Assembly: GCA_030550025.1 (NCBI GenBank) | Contig: JAUQQC010000004.1 | Span: 186,001 to 250,000, forward strand | Reading direction: 5' to 3' | DNA from: Acidobacteriota bacterium | GTDB lineage: Bacteria > Acidobacteriota > Blastocatellia > HR10 | Length of the DNA: 64,000 nucleotides | In this document: one piece after another, positions 16,704-23,780 of the stretch | How the letters are laid out: the number at the start of each line of letters is the position of its first letter | Position numbering within the stretch: the stretch's first letter is position 1 | Translations under genes and position numbers: made by a program | Notes under the pieces: generated by a model | Seen by the model: only the letters and a program-made list of their open reading frames with translations | Database searches by the model: none | What the model was told of the DNA's origin: nothing

Positions 16704-18299
16704 CTACGGCCGATGACACGCCGTGCAATCTTCCTTCACGCTGAAGGAAGTACGCCCGTCGTGACACCGTCCGCAGTGTCGTTCATCATGCAGATCGCGG
16801 GCGGGCGATGAAGCTGCGCTCCCGGATGCTTTCAACAGGCGGAACGGCTCGTGATGGCAGATCGTGCAATCGGGCCGCTCCCAATTGAGGTGCGAGGCGT
16901 GTCGGAATATGACCGGTCCGGGACTGGCCTCCCCTTGTGGGAACGTGACGTCCGGAGGGACTTCCAGGTGTTTCAATCCTTCAGCGATCTGGGGCTCGCT
17001 CTCTTCGCGGGTTGAGACGGCAGCGAGCGTTCGCTCGCGATGCTGGAGGCCGCTGTAGGCCGATCCCATGGCGCCGATGAAGAAGAGTCCACCGAGGATC
17101 AACACTAGGGGCGTCGTACCGATCCACGGTCGTCGCAGAACGGCCACCGCCGGAGGCTCCACCAAAGAGGACGCCAAAAGACGCTCCGTCTCCGGGAAGA
17201 CGGGCAGATATTTCGCCGCCGCGCCGAAGAGGGCGAACCCCAGGGCAACGATCATCAGCGTCACCGAAAGCTCCGTCCAGCTCGGGAAGTAAGACACGCC
17301 GGAAGACGCTTCCATCCCCGTGATGCTCACATTGAGCCGATTCATAATGAAGCCGAGAACGACCAGGACGGCGGAGACGAAGAGGCCGAAGTGATCCGTC
17401 CGAATGCGACGGAGGCTGAGCAGTAGGATCGGGCCGATCACGCCGAGCAGCATCTCGGCCAGGAACATTCGTCCCTCGTACGTTGGTTCCAGGACGCGGG
17501 AGAGCACTCCCCGCCCGGCCAGGTCTTGGACTTTCAGGACCAGATATACGGCCAACGTGACGACAATCACCTTTCCCAAATCGGAGAGTAGATCGATCTC
17601 CAGCCGCTTTCGGAACGCCCGATAGCTCAGAAATGACTCGAAGATGGTCATCGCGCAGCCGAGCGCGATCGCGGAGATGAAGAAGAAGATGGGCAAAAGC
17701 GGCGAATACCAAAGCGGATGCAACTTCTCCGGGACGATCAAGTAGAGCGATCCGAGCGAGGACTGATGAAGCGTCGAGAGGATGACGCCCAGGATGACCA
17801 GCGGCACCGTCAACGCATGAAGGATTCGCAGCGGGCGCTCGAGCCTCAGACGTTCGAACACCATCGGGCTGAATTCCAGCGCGAGCACCGTCGTGTAGAG
17901 CATGACGCACCACGCCACTTCGAACATCACCGAGTGCGGATTCCACATGACCAATGGATGCCAGATGCGATAGGGGCGTCCCAGGTCAAAGAGCAGGGCC
18001 ACGATGACGAGCACGTAGCCGAGGAACGCCGTGAGGATGGTCGGGCGGATGATCGGTCGAAACCGCTCGATATTGAAGATGTACACGACGGCGCTGAGGG
18101 TGAATCCTCCGGCTGCCAGGGCCACCCCGCAGAGCACATCGAATCCAACCCACAACCCCCAGGGGAAGGCATCGCTCAAGGCCGTGCTCGCTCCCAAGCC
18201 GCCAGTGAACCGGACGACTGTGCTATAGAGGCCAGCGCCCAGGATGACCGCAAAGACGAGTTGCCAAAAACTCGGTCGGCGAAAGCTCCAACGCGTCAT
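16704..18299 (-). CDS. NrfD/HybB-type quinol-binding membrane subunit fused to a triheme cytochrome c domain
   Basis: A 531-residue protein. Residues about 1-430 form roughly ten membrane helices of the NrfD/HybB/PsrC family, which exchange electrons with menaquinone. After the last helix a periplasmic tail (about 455-531) carries three CxxCH sites (CTICH at 478, CGRCH at 509, CTACH at 525) and a preceding FRHASH, as in cytochrome c3/c7-type modules where distal His residues ligate heme. The fusion joins quinone chemistry to heme output in one chain. It follows the HybA-like ferredoxin by 42 bases and precedes the heme-sensing kinase by 16. No hydrogenase large or small subunit is present, so it is not a hydrogenase anchor in the usual sense. 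Confidence 0.9.
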   Translation of the reverse strand: MTRWSFRRPSFWQLVFAVILGAGLYSTVVRFTGGLGASTALSDAFPWGLWVGFDVLCGVALAAGGFTLSAVVYIFNIERFRPIIRPTILTAFLGYVLVIVALLFDLGRPYRIWHPLVMWNPHSVMFEVAWCVMLYTTVLALEFSPMVFERLRLERPLRILHALTVPLVILGVILSTLHQSSLGSLYLIVPEKLHPLWYSPLLPIFFFISAIALGCAMTIFESFLSYRAFRKRLEIDLLSDLGKVIVVTLAVYLVLKVQDLAGRGVLSRVLEPTYEGRMFLAEMLLGVIGPILLLSLRRIRTDHFGLFVSAVLVVLGFIMNRLNVSITGMEASSGVSYFPSWTELSVTLMIVALGFALFGAAAKYLPVFPETERLLASSLVEPPAVAVLRRPWIGTTPLVLILGGLFFIGAMGSAYSGLQHRERTLAAVSTREESEPQIAEGLKHLEVPPDVTFPQGEASPGPVIFRHASHLNWERPDCTICHHEPFRLLKASGSAASSPARDLHDERHCGRCHDGRTSFSVKEDCTACHRP

Positions 18300-18341
18300 A
18301 ATCCATCCTCGCGTCTCCCGCGCGTCCGACGCGCGGAGGGA

Positions 18342-19148
18342 TCATGGCTCTTCATGCCAGGAATCGGCGGATTCCGGCGCCGAGGGCTCGCGAAGCTCTC
18401 GCTGCTGGCGTTCTCGGAGTTGGACCTCTCGACGCCGATTCGTGATCCACCAAATGCCTCCCAACAACACGCTGCCGACGACAACGAAATTAGGGATCTT
18501 CTGCAAGACCTGCCACGTCAACAGTGGCAAGGGCTCCGACAGCAAATCGGTCCGATAGCCGAGGCGCTCGAAGGGGACATCCGACAGAAGCAGCACCGAT
18601 GTGCCGCCGACTTCCTCCAAGCCGTAAATCCTCGGCACGTACTTCTGGGGATGGGCGCGGATTCGCGCGCGCGCCTCCTCGATCAGCGCCTGGCGATCAC
18701 CGAACCGCGTCGCTCCGGTCGGGCAGACCTCTGCGCACGCCGTGGGGCGCCCAGCCGCGAGGCGATCCGCACAGAGATCGCACTTTCGGACGCGGGGCAA
18801 GATCTTCCTCCATTCGTACTTCGGAATGCCGAAGGGACATGCGAGCATGCAATACCGGCACCCGATGCAGCGCGCCTCATGATAGATGACCGGACCCATG
18901 GCCGTCTTCTCCAACGCGCCGACCGGACAAACGGAAACGCATGTGGGGACTTCGCAGTGCATACAGAGCTGGCGGACGAATCGCCCCCCACGTCTCTTCA
19001 CGACCGTATAGGTTTGATCCGAGAGCCGATCCTCCAGAAAGTGTGTGGCCGTCCGTGGGAGCTGGTTTCGCTCTTTGCACGCCTCGTAGCAGGCACCGCA
19101 TCCGATGCACAAGGTCGTGTCCAAGAGAAGGCCTTTTTTGTCGCCCAT
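18342..19148 (-). CDS. HybA-like four-cluster ferredoxin with C-terminal membrane anchor
   Basis: A 268-residue electron-transfer subunit with cysteine groups for four [4Fe-4S] clusters: CIGCGACYEAC, CMHC...CVSVCP, CIGCRYCMLAC and CDLC...CAEVCP. A single hydrophobic segment near residues 225-242 (NFVVVGSVLLGGIWWI) should anchor it to the membrane. The ATG at 19148 is chosen because it begins just before the first cluster and has GGGGAGC upstream. No Tat signal is evident with this start. It is the partner of the NrfD fusion encoded next, as in DMSO-reductase-family and Hyb complexes. A sigma54 promoter match lies 23 bases upstream of the ATG. Confidence 0.9.
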   Translation of the reverse strand: MGDKKGLLLDTTLCIGCGACYEACKERNQLPRTATHFLEDRLSDQTYTVVKRRGGRFVRQLCMHCEVPTCVSVCPVGALEKTAMGPVIYHEARCIGCRYCMLACPFGIPKYEWRKILPRVRKCDLCADRLAAGRPTACAEVCPTGATRFGDRQALIEEARARIRAHPQKYVPRIYGLEEVGGTSVLLLSDVPFERLGYRTDLLSEPLPLLTWQVLQKIPNFVVVGSVLLGGIWWITNRRREVQLRERQQRELREPSAPESADSWHEEP

Positions 19149-19170
19149 ACGCTCCCCATTTTTGCAGGGA

Positions 19171-19187
19171 TGCAATTTCCATGCCAG
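19171..19187 (-). promoter_or_regulatory. Sigma54 promoter for HybA-NrfD-kinase-regulator genes
   Basis: On the minus strand CTGGCATGGAAATTGCA matches YTGGCACG-N4-TTGCW at all but one defined position (T for C at position 7, as also at 21428). The -12 GC lies about 24 bases from the HybA-like ATG. The 273-base gap 19149-19421 contains no gene. A degenerate palindrome half (GTTGCG near 19400) resembles the operator at 21362. Confidence 0.75.
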
Positions 19188-19421
19188 AAATGGGCTTCCC
19201 GTGCCTTTCGCGGACCCACTTCCGAAGCGCTTAACTTCAAGCACTTACAGCCCCACGAGGGCATCGTTCCTTCCTTTCGAGAGGCTGGGGTGGGGCAAAT
19301 CCCCCGTCGAGAGCGGCTCAATGGGCGCAGCGGACCGAAGTCCGCCACTGACTGATCTCGGACGATGAGGGGGCGGTCGGCGCACGCTTCGTCACGAATG
19401 TTGCGCCTTTGACCGCCCTCC

Positions 19422-20126
19422 TTATTCTGCTGAAGCACGTGGACTACGCAAGAACGTTCGCGCGAATTCCTCCCAACTGGCTTCATCGAGCATCTCCAGG
19501 ACGCCTTCGGCCCACTGCCCGCCGTCTTGCAGGACCTGTCCGAGAGCCGACTGCGGCATTGGACGCAACGTCAGGAATTCCTTGAAGCGTTCGATCTCCC
19601 ATCGAAGCCACGCCCGTGCTTCCTCGGCGACGAAAAGATGGCGCAGATGCGCTGCCAGGTCTTTCGGCTTCAGCGCGCACACCCATCCCTCCTCGTAGGG
19701 GTCCATCCGCCCCGTTTCGGGAAGGCGCGCGAGGTTCTCATTGATGGCGCTCACGACACCGGTGAGTGGTGCGCGGAAGACGGCTCGTCGGCCATTTTGC
19801 GTGATGGCGAACAGCGGGTCGCCGCGTCGAACGACAGAGCCGACGTTCGGCAACTCCACAGCGTCCACGCGACCAATCACGCGACGCGCGAACTCATCCA
19901 TGCCGATCAGCGTCCGTCCGCTCGGTTCCAGGCGGACCCACGTGTGGCCTTCGTCCAGGAAGAGGCCGGCCGGGACCGAGACGGTTTCCAATGCGAGCAC
20001 CGGGGCGAACTCGGGATGCGGCACCGTTCGCCTCGGGGCCCGTCCCTGTCGGGCCTCGGCCCATTGGACGAGGGAATCCACGAGGATGAACCCGATGATC
20101 GTGAGAATGACGAAGAAGGCGACCAT
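19422..20126 (-). CDS. Membrane-anchored GcvH-like protein without the lipoyl lysine
   Basis: A 234-residue protein. Residues 3-18 (FFVILTIIGFILVDSL) form an N-terminal membrane segment. About 60-160 follow the glycine-cleavage H-protein fold (DEGHTWVRLEPSGRTLIGMD, then APLTGVVSAINENLARLPE and DPYEEGW). In true GcvH the lipoyl lysine sits eight residues before the P of P-V/L-S/T-G; here that position is Gly and its neighbours are Arg, so no lipoate can attach. The start follows AGGAGGTGAG. It is encoded 3 bases after the second GcvH-like gene. No glycine-cleavage genes (gcvT, gcvP) are present, so it probably has a structural or assembly role in the redox module. Confidence 0.8.
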   Translation of the reverse strand: MVAFFVILTIIGFILVDSLVQWAEARQGRAPRRTVPHPEFAPVLALETVSVPAGLFLDEGHTWVRLEPSGRTLIGMDEFARRVIGRVDAVELPNVGSVVRRGDPLFAITQNGRRAVFRAPLTGVVSAINENLARLPETGRMDPYEEGWVCALKPKDLAAHLRHLFVAEEARAWLRWEIERFKEFLTLRPMPQSALGQVLQDGGQWAEGVLEMLDEASWEEFARTFLRSPRASAE

Positions 20127-20129
20127 AGC

Positions 20130-21134
20130 TCACCTCCTATATCGAGTCTTCTTCTCGGGCGCGCTTTTGGAGCGCCCGGCTTGCGGTTGCAAAAACTGCG
20201 CGATCACTTGCGCCCACCACGTAGGACCGAGCCGCTCAATGAGCGACTCCCTCGTGGCGGACGCCGTGGGCTTGCGTGATGAGACGGGAACGCCCCCGTC
20301 TTGGAGCGTGCGGCCGGCGAGGGCTTCCGGGGGCGTTCCCAGGGCACACAAAGCGGCGTGAATCTCCCGATGCAGCCTCGTGATCTCTTGTGTGCACCAC
20401 GCCAGCGCCTGCTCCCCGTACAGCAACCGTTGCAAATCCTCCTGCAGGCGCTCCGGTTGAAGAATCATCATCCATCCCTCGCCATAGGGATCGTGATTGA
20501 CCAGAGAGGGATACCGCGCGAGCTTTTCGTTGAGTTGGTGGATCACCCCTGTCACCGGCGCGGGCAGGGCGATTTCTCCCGCGTGATATGCCAGCTCGCC
20601 GCAGGGATCTCCGGCGATCACCCGTGCGCCGACGTCGGGGAATTCCACGCGATAGATGCGCCCAAGGAGCCACTGCCCGAAATCGTCCAACCCGATACGC
20701 ACCTGTCCTTGCCGCTCGACGCGCGCCCAGAGATGTGCCGGGTGGTAGAAGAGCGCCTCCACCATGCGGAATCCCCTCCTGATGAGGATGCGCTCGCGCG
20801 CCGGAGGCTGCGCTTGGGAGTGGCCTTCAGGCTCTCCGCAAAACGGGCATCCGGCGAGCTCATGATCCTCGACGCGTTCTTCTTTCGCTCGTTCGACAAG
20901 AGGTCGTCGGGCCTCCCGTTCACCAGTCACCGTCCACTCACGAAGGGCGCGATCGAAGGGGCACCGCTCGCATTCATAATCCCTATCGCAGAGCTTATAA
21001 TCGACAACTCCGGCTAGCATCCAAACGCATTTGAGGGGAGAAGAAGCGCGTTCGCCTTCGGAGACGACCGGAAGGGAGGAGGCCATCGCCTCCGGTGGTC
21101 GCTCTTTCAGCCGTTGCTCGGTGCCCTTCGTCAT
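20130..21134 (-). CDS. GcvH-like protein with N-terminal cysteine-rich domain, no lipoyl lysine
   Basis: A 334-residue protein. An N-terminal domain carries the motif C36-VWMLAGVVDYKL-C49-x5-C55-x2-C58-PFD, followed by a CPFC pair (96-99). The middle (about 140-240) is an H-protein-like fold (HLWARVERQGQVRIGLDDFG, APVTGVIHQLNEKLARYPS, DPYGEGW). The position of the lipoyl lysine is Ala/Gly. The ATG at 21134 follows AAGGAGGG. The Cys-rich GVVDYKLC domain is one I recognise from unnamed proteins in Deltaproteobacteria-type genomes, but I know of no function. It is the first gene of the minus-strand redox operon, directly behind a sigma54 promoter. The cysteines could hold an Fe-S cluster or zinc. 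Confidence 0.78.
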   Translation of the reverse strand: MTKGTEQRLKERPPEAMASSLPVVSEGERASSPLKCVWMLAGVVDYKLCDRDYECERCPFDRALREWTVTGEREARRPLVERAKEERVEDHELAGCPFCGEPEGHSQAQPPARERILIRRGFRMVEALFYHPAHLWARVERQGQVRIGLDDFGQWLLGRIYRVEFPDVGARVIAGDPCGELAYHAGEIALPAPVTGVIHQLNEKLARYPSLVNHDPYGEGWMMILQPERLQEDLQRLLYGEQALAWCTQEITRLHREIHAALCALGTPPEALAGRTLQDGGVPVSSRKPTASATRESLIERLGPTWWAQVIAQFLQPQAGRSKSAPEKKTRYRR

Positions 21135-21162
21135 ATACCCTCCTTCCGCCGGCCGTGGAATG

Positions 21163-21179
21163 TGCAATCGGCGTGCCGC
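21163..21179 (-). promoter_or_regulatory. Sigma54 promoter for the GcvH-like operon
   Basis: On the minus strand GCGGCACGCCGATTGCA contains a perfect GGCACG-N4-TTGCA core; only the first two bases deviate from YTGG. The -12 GC is about 30 bases from the ATG at 21134, leaving a leader of roughly 18 bases that just fits the AAGGAGGG site. Confidence 0.75.
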
Positions 21180-21272
21180 ACCGCATCGTTCTCCCGATGC
21201 TTGGGAAGTCGCTGATCATCAGGGAAATATGCACCTGCATCCGGCCGATGAGCGAATCTCTCGGCGCGAACC

Positions 21273-21287
21273 GTTGAATTCCTCAAC
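21273..21287. promoter_or_regulatory. Operator site 1, GTTG-N7-CAAC (candidate sigma54-regulator binding site)
   Basis: GTTGAATTCCTCAAC, a palindrome with GTTGA/TCAAC half-sites. Its centre is about 110 bases upstream of the minus-strand sigma54 promoter and about 150 upstream of the plus-strand one. These are normal distances for NtrC-type upstream activating sequences. Confidence 0.65.
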
Positions 21288-21339
21288 ACGAGATGGGCAG
21301 CGAATGTGAGAAGTTACGGCGCTCGGTGCGCTTAGCTGT

Positions 21340-21354
21340 GTTGAGGAATTCAAC
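21340..21354. promoter_or_regulatory. Operator site 2, GTTG-N7-CAAC
   Basis: GTTGAGGAATTCAAC, the inverted exact copy of site 1. Its centre is 67 bases from site 1 and 22 from site 3, the latter close to two helical turns. Sites 2 and 3 could therefore bind adjacent dimers on one DNA face. Confidence 0.65.
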
Positions 21355-21361
21355 TGGATCT

Positions 21362-21376
21362 GTTGCGTTTTTCAAC
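21362..21376. promoter_or_regulatory. Operator site 3, GTTG-N7-CAAC
   Basis: GTTGCGTTTTTCAAC keeps the GTTG/CAAC arms and the 7-base spacer but has a different centre, which helps define the conserved part of the motif. It is about 60 bases upstream of the -24 element at 21430. Confidence 0.6.
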
Positions 21377-21427
21377 GGGCGGCCGCACGTCTGCGCGCTA
21401 ACTCTAGGGAAATCAAGGACACTCGTC

Positions 21428-21444
21428 TTGGCATGTCGCTTGCT
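21428..21444 (+). promoter_or_regulatory. Sigma54 promoter for the split-Soret-like gene
   Basis: TTGGCATGTCGCTTGCT matches YTGGCACG-N4-TTGCW at all positions except T for C at position 7. It lies about 52 bases upstream of the ATG at 21496, downstream of three GTTG-N7-CAAC palindromes. Confidence 0.8.
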
Positions 21445-21495
21445 AAAAGGAGTGGCGGAAGCAATGGCGCGAAAATCACAAAGGAGGGAGGCGCT

Positions 21496-22299
21496 ATGAA
21501 GAGGAAACTCACGCGGAAGGAATTTCTGACGTTGACGACCAAATGCGCCGCTTGCGCCACGGCGGGCGTAGTCGGAGTGAGTCTCATCGGCCGCGAGGGG
21601 AGCGCGCAAGGGGAGCTCCCTCCGTGGCCGTGGCCCTACAAGAAGCTCGATCCCGAGTACGTGCGCAAGCTCGGGCACCAAGGGTATTGGGAGAAAGGCT
21701 ACGGATGCGCGTATGGTGCGTTTCGTGCGATCGTCGTCGCGCTGCGCGAGGCCGTTGGATACCCGTACACGCTCATTCCACCCGAGATGATGATCTGGGG
21801 ACATGGCGGCGTCGTCGGATGGGGTGGGACCTGCGGAGCGCTCCTGGGCGCCTGTGCGGCCATCAATCTCGTGTGCGATAAGCCGACGGCCGATCAGCTC
21901 ATCCACCAGTTGCAGGGGTGGTACACGCAGGCCCTCCTGCCATCGGACATCAGCAATCAGTACGCGCAAACCGGACAGTTCTTCGTCCAGAAGTACACGC
22001 AGGCGCTGCCGCAGAACGCCTCGGGGTCCCCTTTGTGTCACGTCTCGGTGACTATGTGGTGCGAACATTCTGGGTTCCGGGCCTCGTCGCTTGAGCGAAA
22101 GGAGCGATGTGGCCGACTCACGGGGGATGTCGCGGCTCGCGCCGTTGAGCTTCTGAATCAATGGGCCGATGGGCAGCTCCAAGACATCTACGTGCCGCCG
22201 GAATCCATCGCCACCTGTCTCACATGTCACGGCGATAAGGGCATGGACAACGTGAAGGCCAAGATGAACTGTGTGCAATGCCACGCGCCGCATCCGTGA
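21496..22299 (+). CDS. C_GCAxxG_C_C / split-Soret-type diheme redox protein, exported
   Basis: A 267-residue protein. The N-terminus (TRKEFLTLTT, then a hydrophobic stretch ending near GSAQ) resembles a Tat signal with RK instead of RR. The core has the C_GCAxxG_C_C pattern: GYGCAYG near residue 75 and GGTCGALLGAC near residue 115. A Cys/His-rich segment (PLCHVS, MWCEHS) follows, and two CxxCH heme sites lie at the C-terminus (CLTCH, CVQCH). This architecture matches split-Soret cytochromes known from Desulfovibrio, dimeric periplasmic proteins whose physiological substrate is unclear. The ATG follows AAAGGAGGGAGG. It is transcribed away from the GcvH-like operon from a sigma54 promoter in a shared control region, which suggests it is the soluble partner of that module. 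Confidence 0.8.
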   Translation: MKRKLTRKEFLTLTTKCAACATAGVVGVSLIGREGSAQGELPPWPWPYKKLDPEYVRKLGHQGYWEKGYGCAYGAFRAIVVALREAVGYPYTLIPPEMMIWGHGGVVGWGGTCGALLGACAAINLVCDKPTADQLIHQLQGWYTQALLPSDISNQYAQTGQFFVQKYTQALPQNASGSPLCHVSVTMWCEHSGFRASSLERKERCGRLTGDVAARAVELLNQWADGQLQDIYVPPESIATCLTCHGDKGMDNVKAKMNCVQCHAPHP

Positions 22300-22305
22300 G
22301 CTCAT

Positions 22306-22350
22306 CCCATCCCCCGCGCGAGGCAAATCGCGTGGGGGATGGGCTTCTTT
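22306..22350 (+). terminator. Rho-independent terminator, probably serving both flanking genes
   Basis: A 16-base stem (CCCATCCCCCGCGCGA at 22306-22321 against 22328-22343, with one G.U pair) and a 6-base loop, followed by CTTCTTT, begins 7 bases after the split-Soret-like stop. The converging glycosyltransferase gene ends at 22419, so the hairpin could also stop minus-strand transcription. Confidence 0.85.
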
Positions 22351-22418
22351 GAATGCGGGTCTCCTTTCCACTTCAGGAAGGTGCGCCTCCTGCTCACTTT
22401 TGGGGAGGGGATCATCCT

Positions 22419-23780
22419 TCAGGTGCGAGTCAGCTTTTCGGACTGCCCCCGCCGAGTCGGGGAGATTGCTCGACTTGTCTTGAGTGAGCCCTCCGGTGCG
22501 TGAGCGATGCATGCGCGCTCGCCTTCTTGCGAGGCGAGAAGGGTCAGATACAGTTCTCGCATGCGCCGGATGAGCTCGTCGGCTCGGAAGTGGGCGAGAG
22601 CGAAGGCTTGCGCCGCTTGAGCGACGCGCGTGGCTTCTTCGGGATGGTCGAGGACATAGAGGATCCGCGCGGCCAGCGCCTCTGGATCCTTTGGTGGGAC
22701 GAGCCATCCGGTCTCCCCATGGCGAATGAGATCGGGTGTGCCCCCGACGGCCGTCGCGACGACGGGTCGAGCCGCCGCCATGGCTTCGATCACGGCGACG
22801 GGCGTTCCTTCATTGAGCGAGCTGTTCACGACCAGATCAACATCGGCGTAGATGCGTTCCAGGTCTTCCCGCCAGCCGAGGAACGAGACATGTCCGCAAA
22901 GGGGGGGACGATCGCTCATCGCTTGAAGACGGGGGCGTAGCTCGCCGTCTCCGACCAGAAGCAGATGCGCTTCGGGGCGGTATTGCAGGACTCGGACGAA
23001 GGCCTGAAGTAGCAGAGCATGATTCTTCACGGGCGCGAGTCGCCCGATCGAACACACGATCGGGATCTCACGGTCCAGGCCGAGTTGGCGACGAAGCTCG
23101 CCGCGAAAACGGTCGCTCTCGGCGAAGCGCTCAAGTTCCAAACCGAGCGGGATGACGGCGATCTTCTCGGCCGGAGCGATCCGATAGCGGATCAATTCTT
23201 CTTTGAGCGTCGGACTGATCGTGATGATTCGCGTCGTCCAGCGCGCCAGGGCACGTTCAAGCGCGCGGAAGAGAAGGGAGAGGAGCGGATGGAAGTACGA
23301 ATGGAACGTATGCCCGTGAAACGTGTGCACGAGGATCGGGACGCCGGCACATCGGGCGGCGAGTCGGCCTAAAGCCCCGGCCTTCGAGGCGTGTGTGTGA
23401 ACGATCTGTGGGCGCAGTTGGCGAAAGAGGCGAAAGAGGTGAAGGAACGCTCGCCCATCATCCAGAAGGTGCACATCGCGCCGCAGCGAGGCGAGTCGAA
23501 TCGGTTCCACGCCGTGCGCGCGCGCCTCGTCAAAGAGATGCCCTTCGTGGGTATCCTCACGACCGACGATGAGCGTGGAATGGAAGCGTTCGTCGTTGAG
23601 TCCGGCCGTCAGCAGGATGACGTGCCGCGAAGGTCCGCCGATGTTCAGTCGAGAGAGGACGCGCGCGATGCGAATCGGTGCCTCAGCGCTTGCCGTCGCG
23701 GATCGCGGCTCCTCGCTTCGATCTCCGAGGCACATAGGTGGGGTCTCATCAGGCATCTCGAAGGGGCGGGGCGCTCCCAT
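22419..23780 (-). CDS. GT4-family glycosyltransferase
   Basis: A glycosyltransferase of about 450 residues with the GT-B fold. The acceptor-side N-terminal domain contains NIGGPSRHVILL, a retaining GT4 hallmark. The C-terminal nucleotide-sugar domain contains SIGRLAPVKNHALLLQAF, the catalytic-type motif SLNEGTPVAVIEAMAAARPVVAT and VGGTPDLI. Related proteins transfer sugars in capsule, exopolysaccharide or lipopolysaccharide assembly. It overlaps the 3' end of ptsI, so it probably ends that operon. The start is uncertain: 23780 has a weak AGG upstream, and 23756 or 23735 are alternatives. The first 35 residues are low in conserved features. Confidence 0.85.
   Translation of the reverse strand: MGAPRPFEMPDETPPMCLGDRSEEPRSATASAEAPIRIARVLSRLNIGGPSRHVILLTAGLNDERFHSTLIVGREDTHEGHLFDEARAHGVEPIRLASLRRDVHLLDDGRAFLHLFRLFRQLRPQIVHTHASKAGALGRLAARCAGVPILVHTFHGHTFHSYFHPLLSLLFRALERALARWTTRIITISPTLKEELIRYRIAPAEKIAVIPLGLELERFAESDRFRGELRRQLGLDREIPIVCSIGRLAPVKNHALLLQAFVRVLQYRPEAHLLLVGDGELRPRLQAMSDRPPLCGHVSFLGWREDLERIYADVDLVVNSSLNEGTPVAVIEAMAAARPVVATAVGGTPDLIRHGETGWLVPPKDPEALAARILYVLDHPEEATRVAQAAQAFALAHFRADELIRRMRELYLTLLASQEGERACIAHAPEGSLKTSRAISPTRRGQSEKLTRT

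Larger units (their letters stand above)
21273..21354. repeat. Perfect 17-base inverted repeat pair in the divergent control region
   Basis: GTTGAATTCCTCAACAC at 21273-21289 and its exact reverse complement at 21338-21354 flank 48 bases. Each arm contains a complete 15-base GTTG-N7-CAAC palindrome. Two identical operator sites in opposite orientation explain the pattern better than an RNA hairpin, given the long loop. Confidence 0.85.

Noticed and set aside
16704..19148. A hydrogenase-2-like (Hyb) operon
   Set aside because: HybA- and HybB-like subunits and a HypA-like protein are present, but no [NiFe] large or small subunit or other maturation gene is in the window, so a hydrogenase is not supported.
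19422..21134. Glycine cleavage H proteins
   Set aside because: Fold-level similarity is clear, but the lipoyl lysine is absent in both and gcvT/gcvP are missing.
21273..21376. Short CRISPR array or transposon ends
   Set aside because: The three repeats are 15-base palindromes with irregular spacing (67 and 22 bases centre to centre), no spacers of uniform length, no cas genes and no transposase. Operator sites explain them better.
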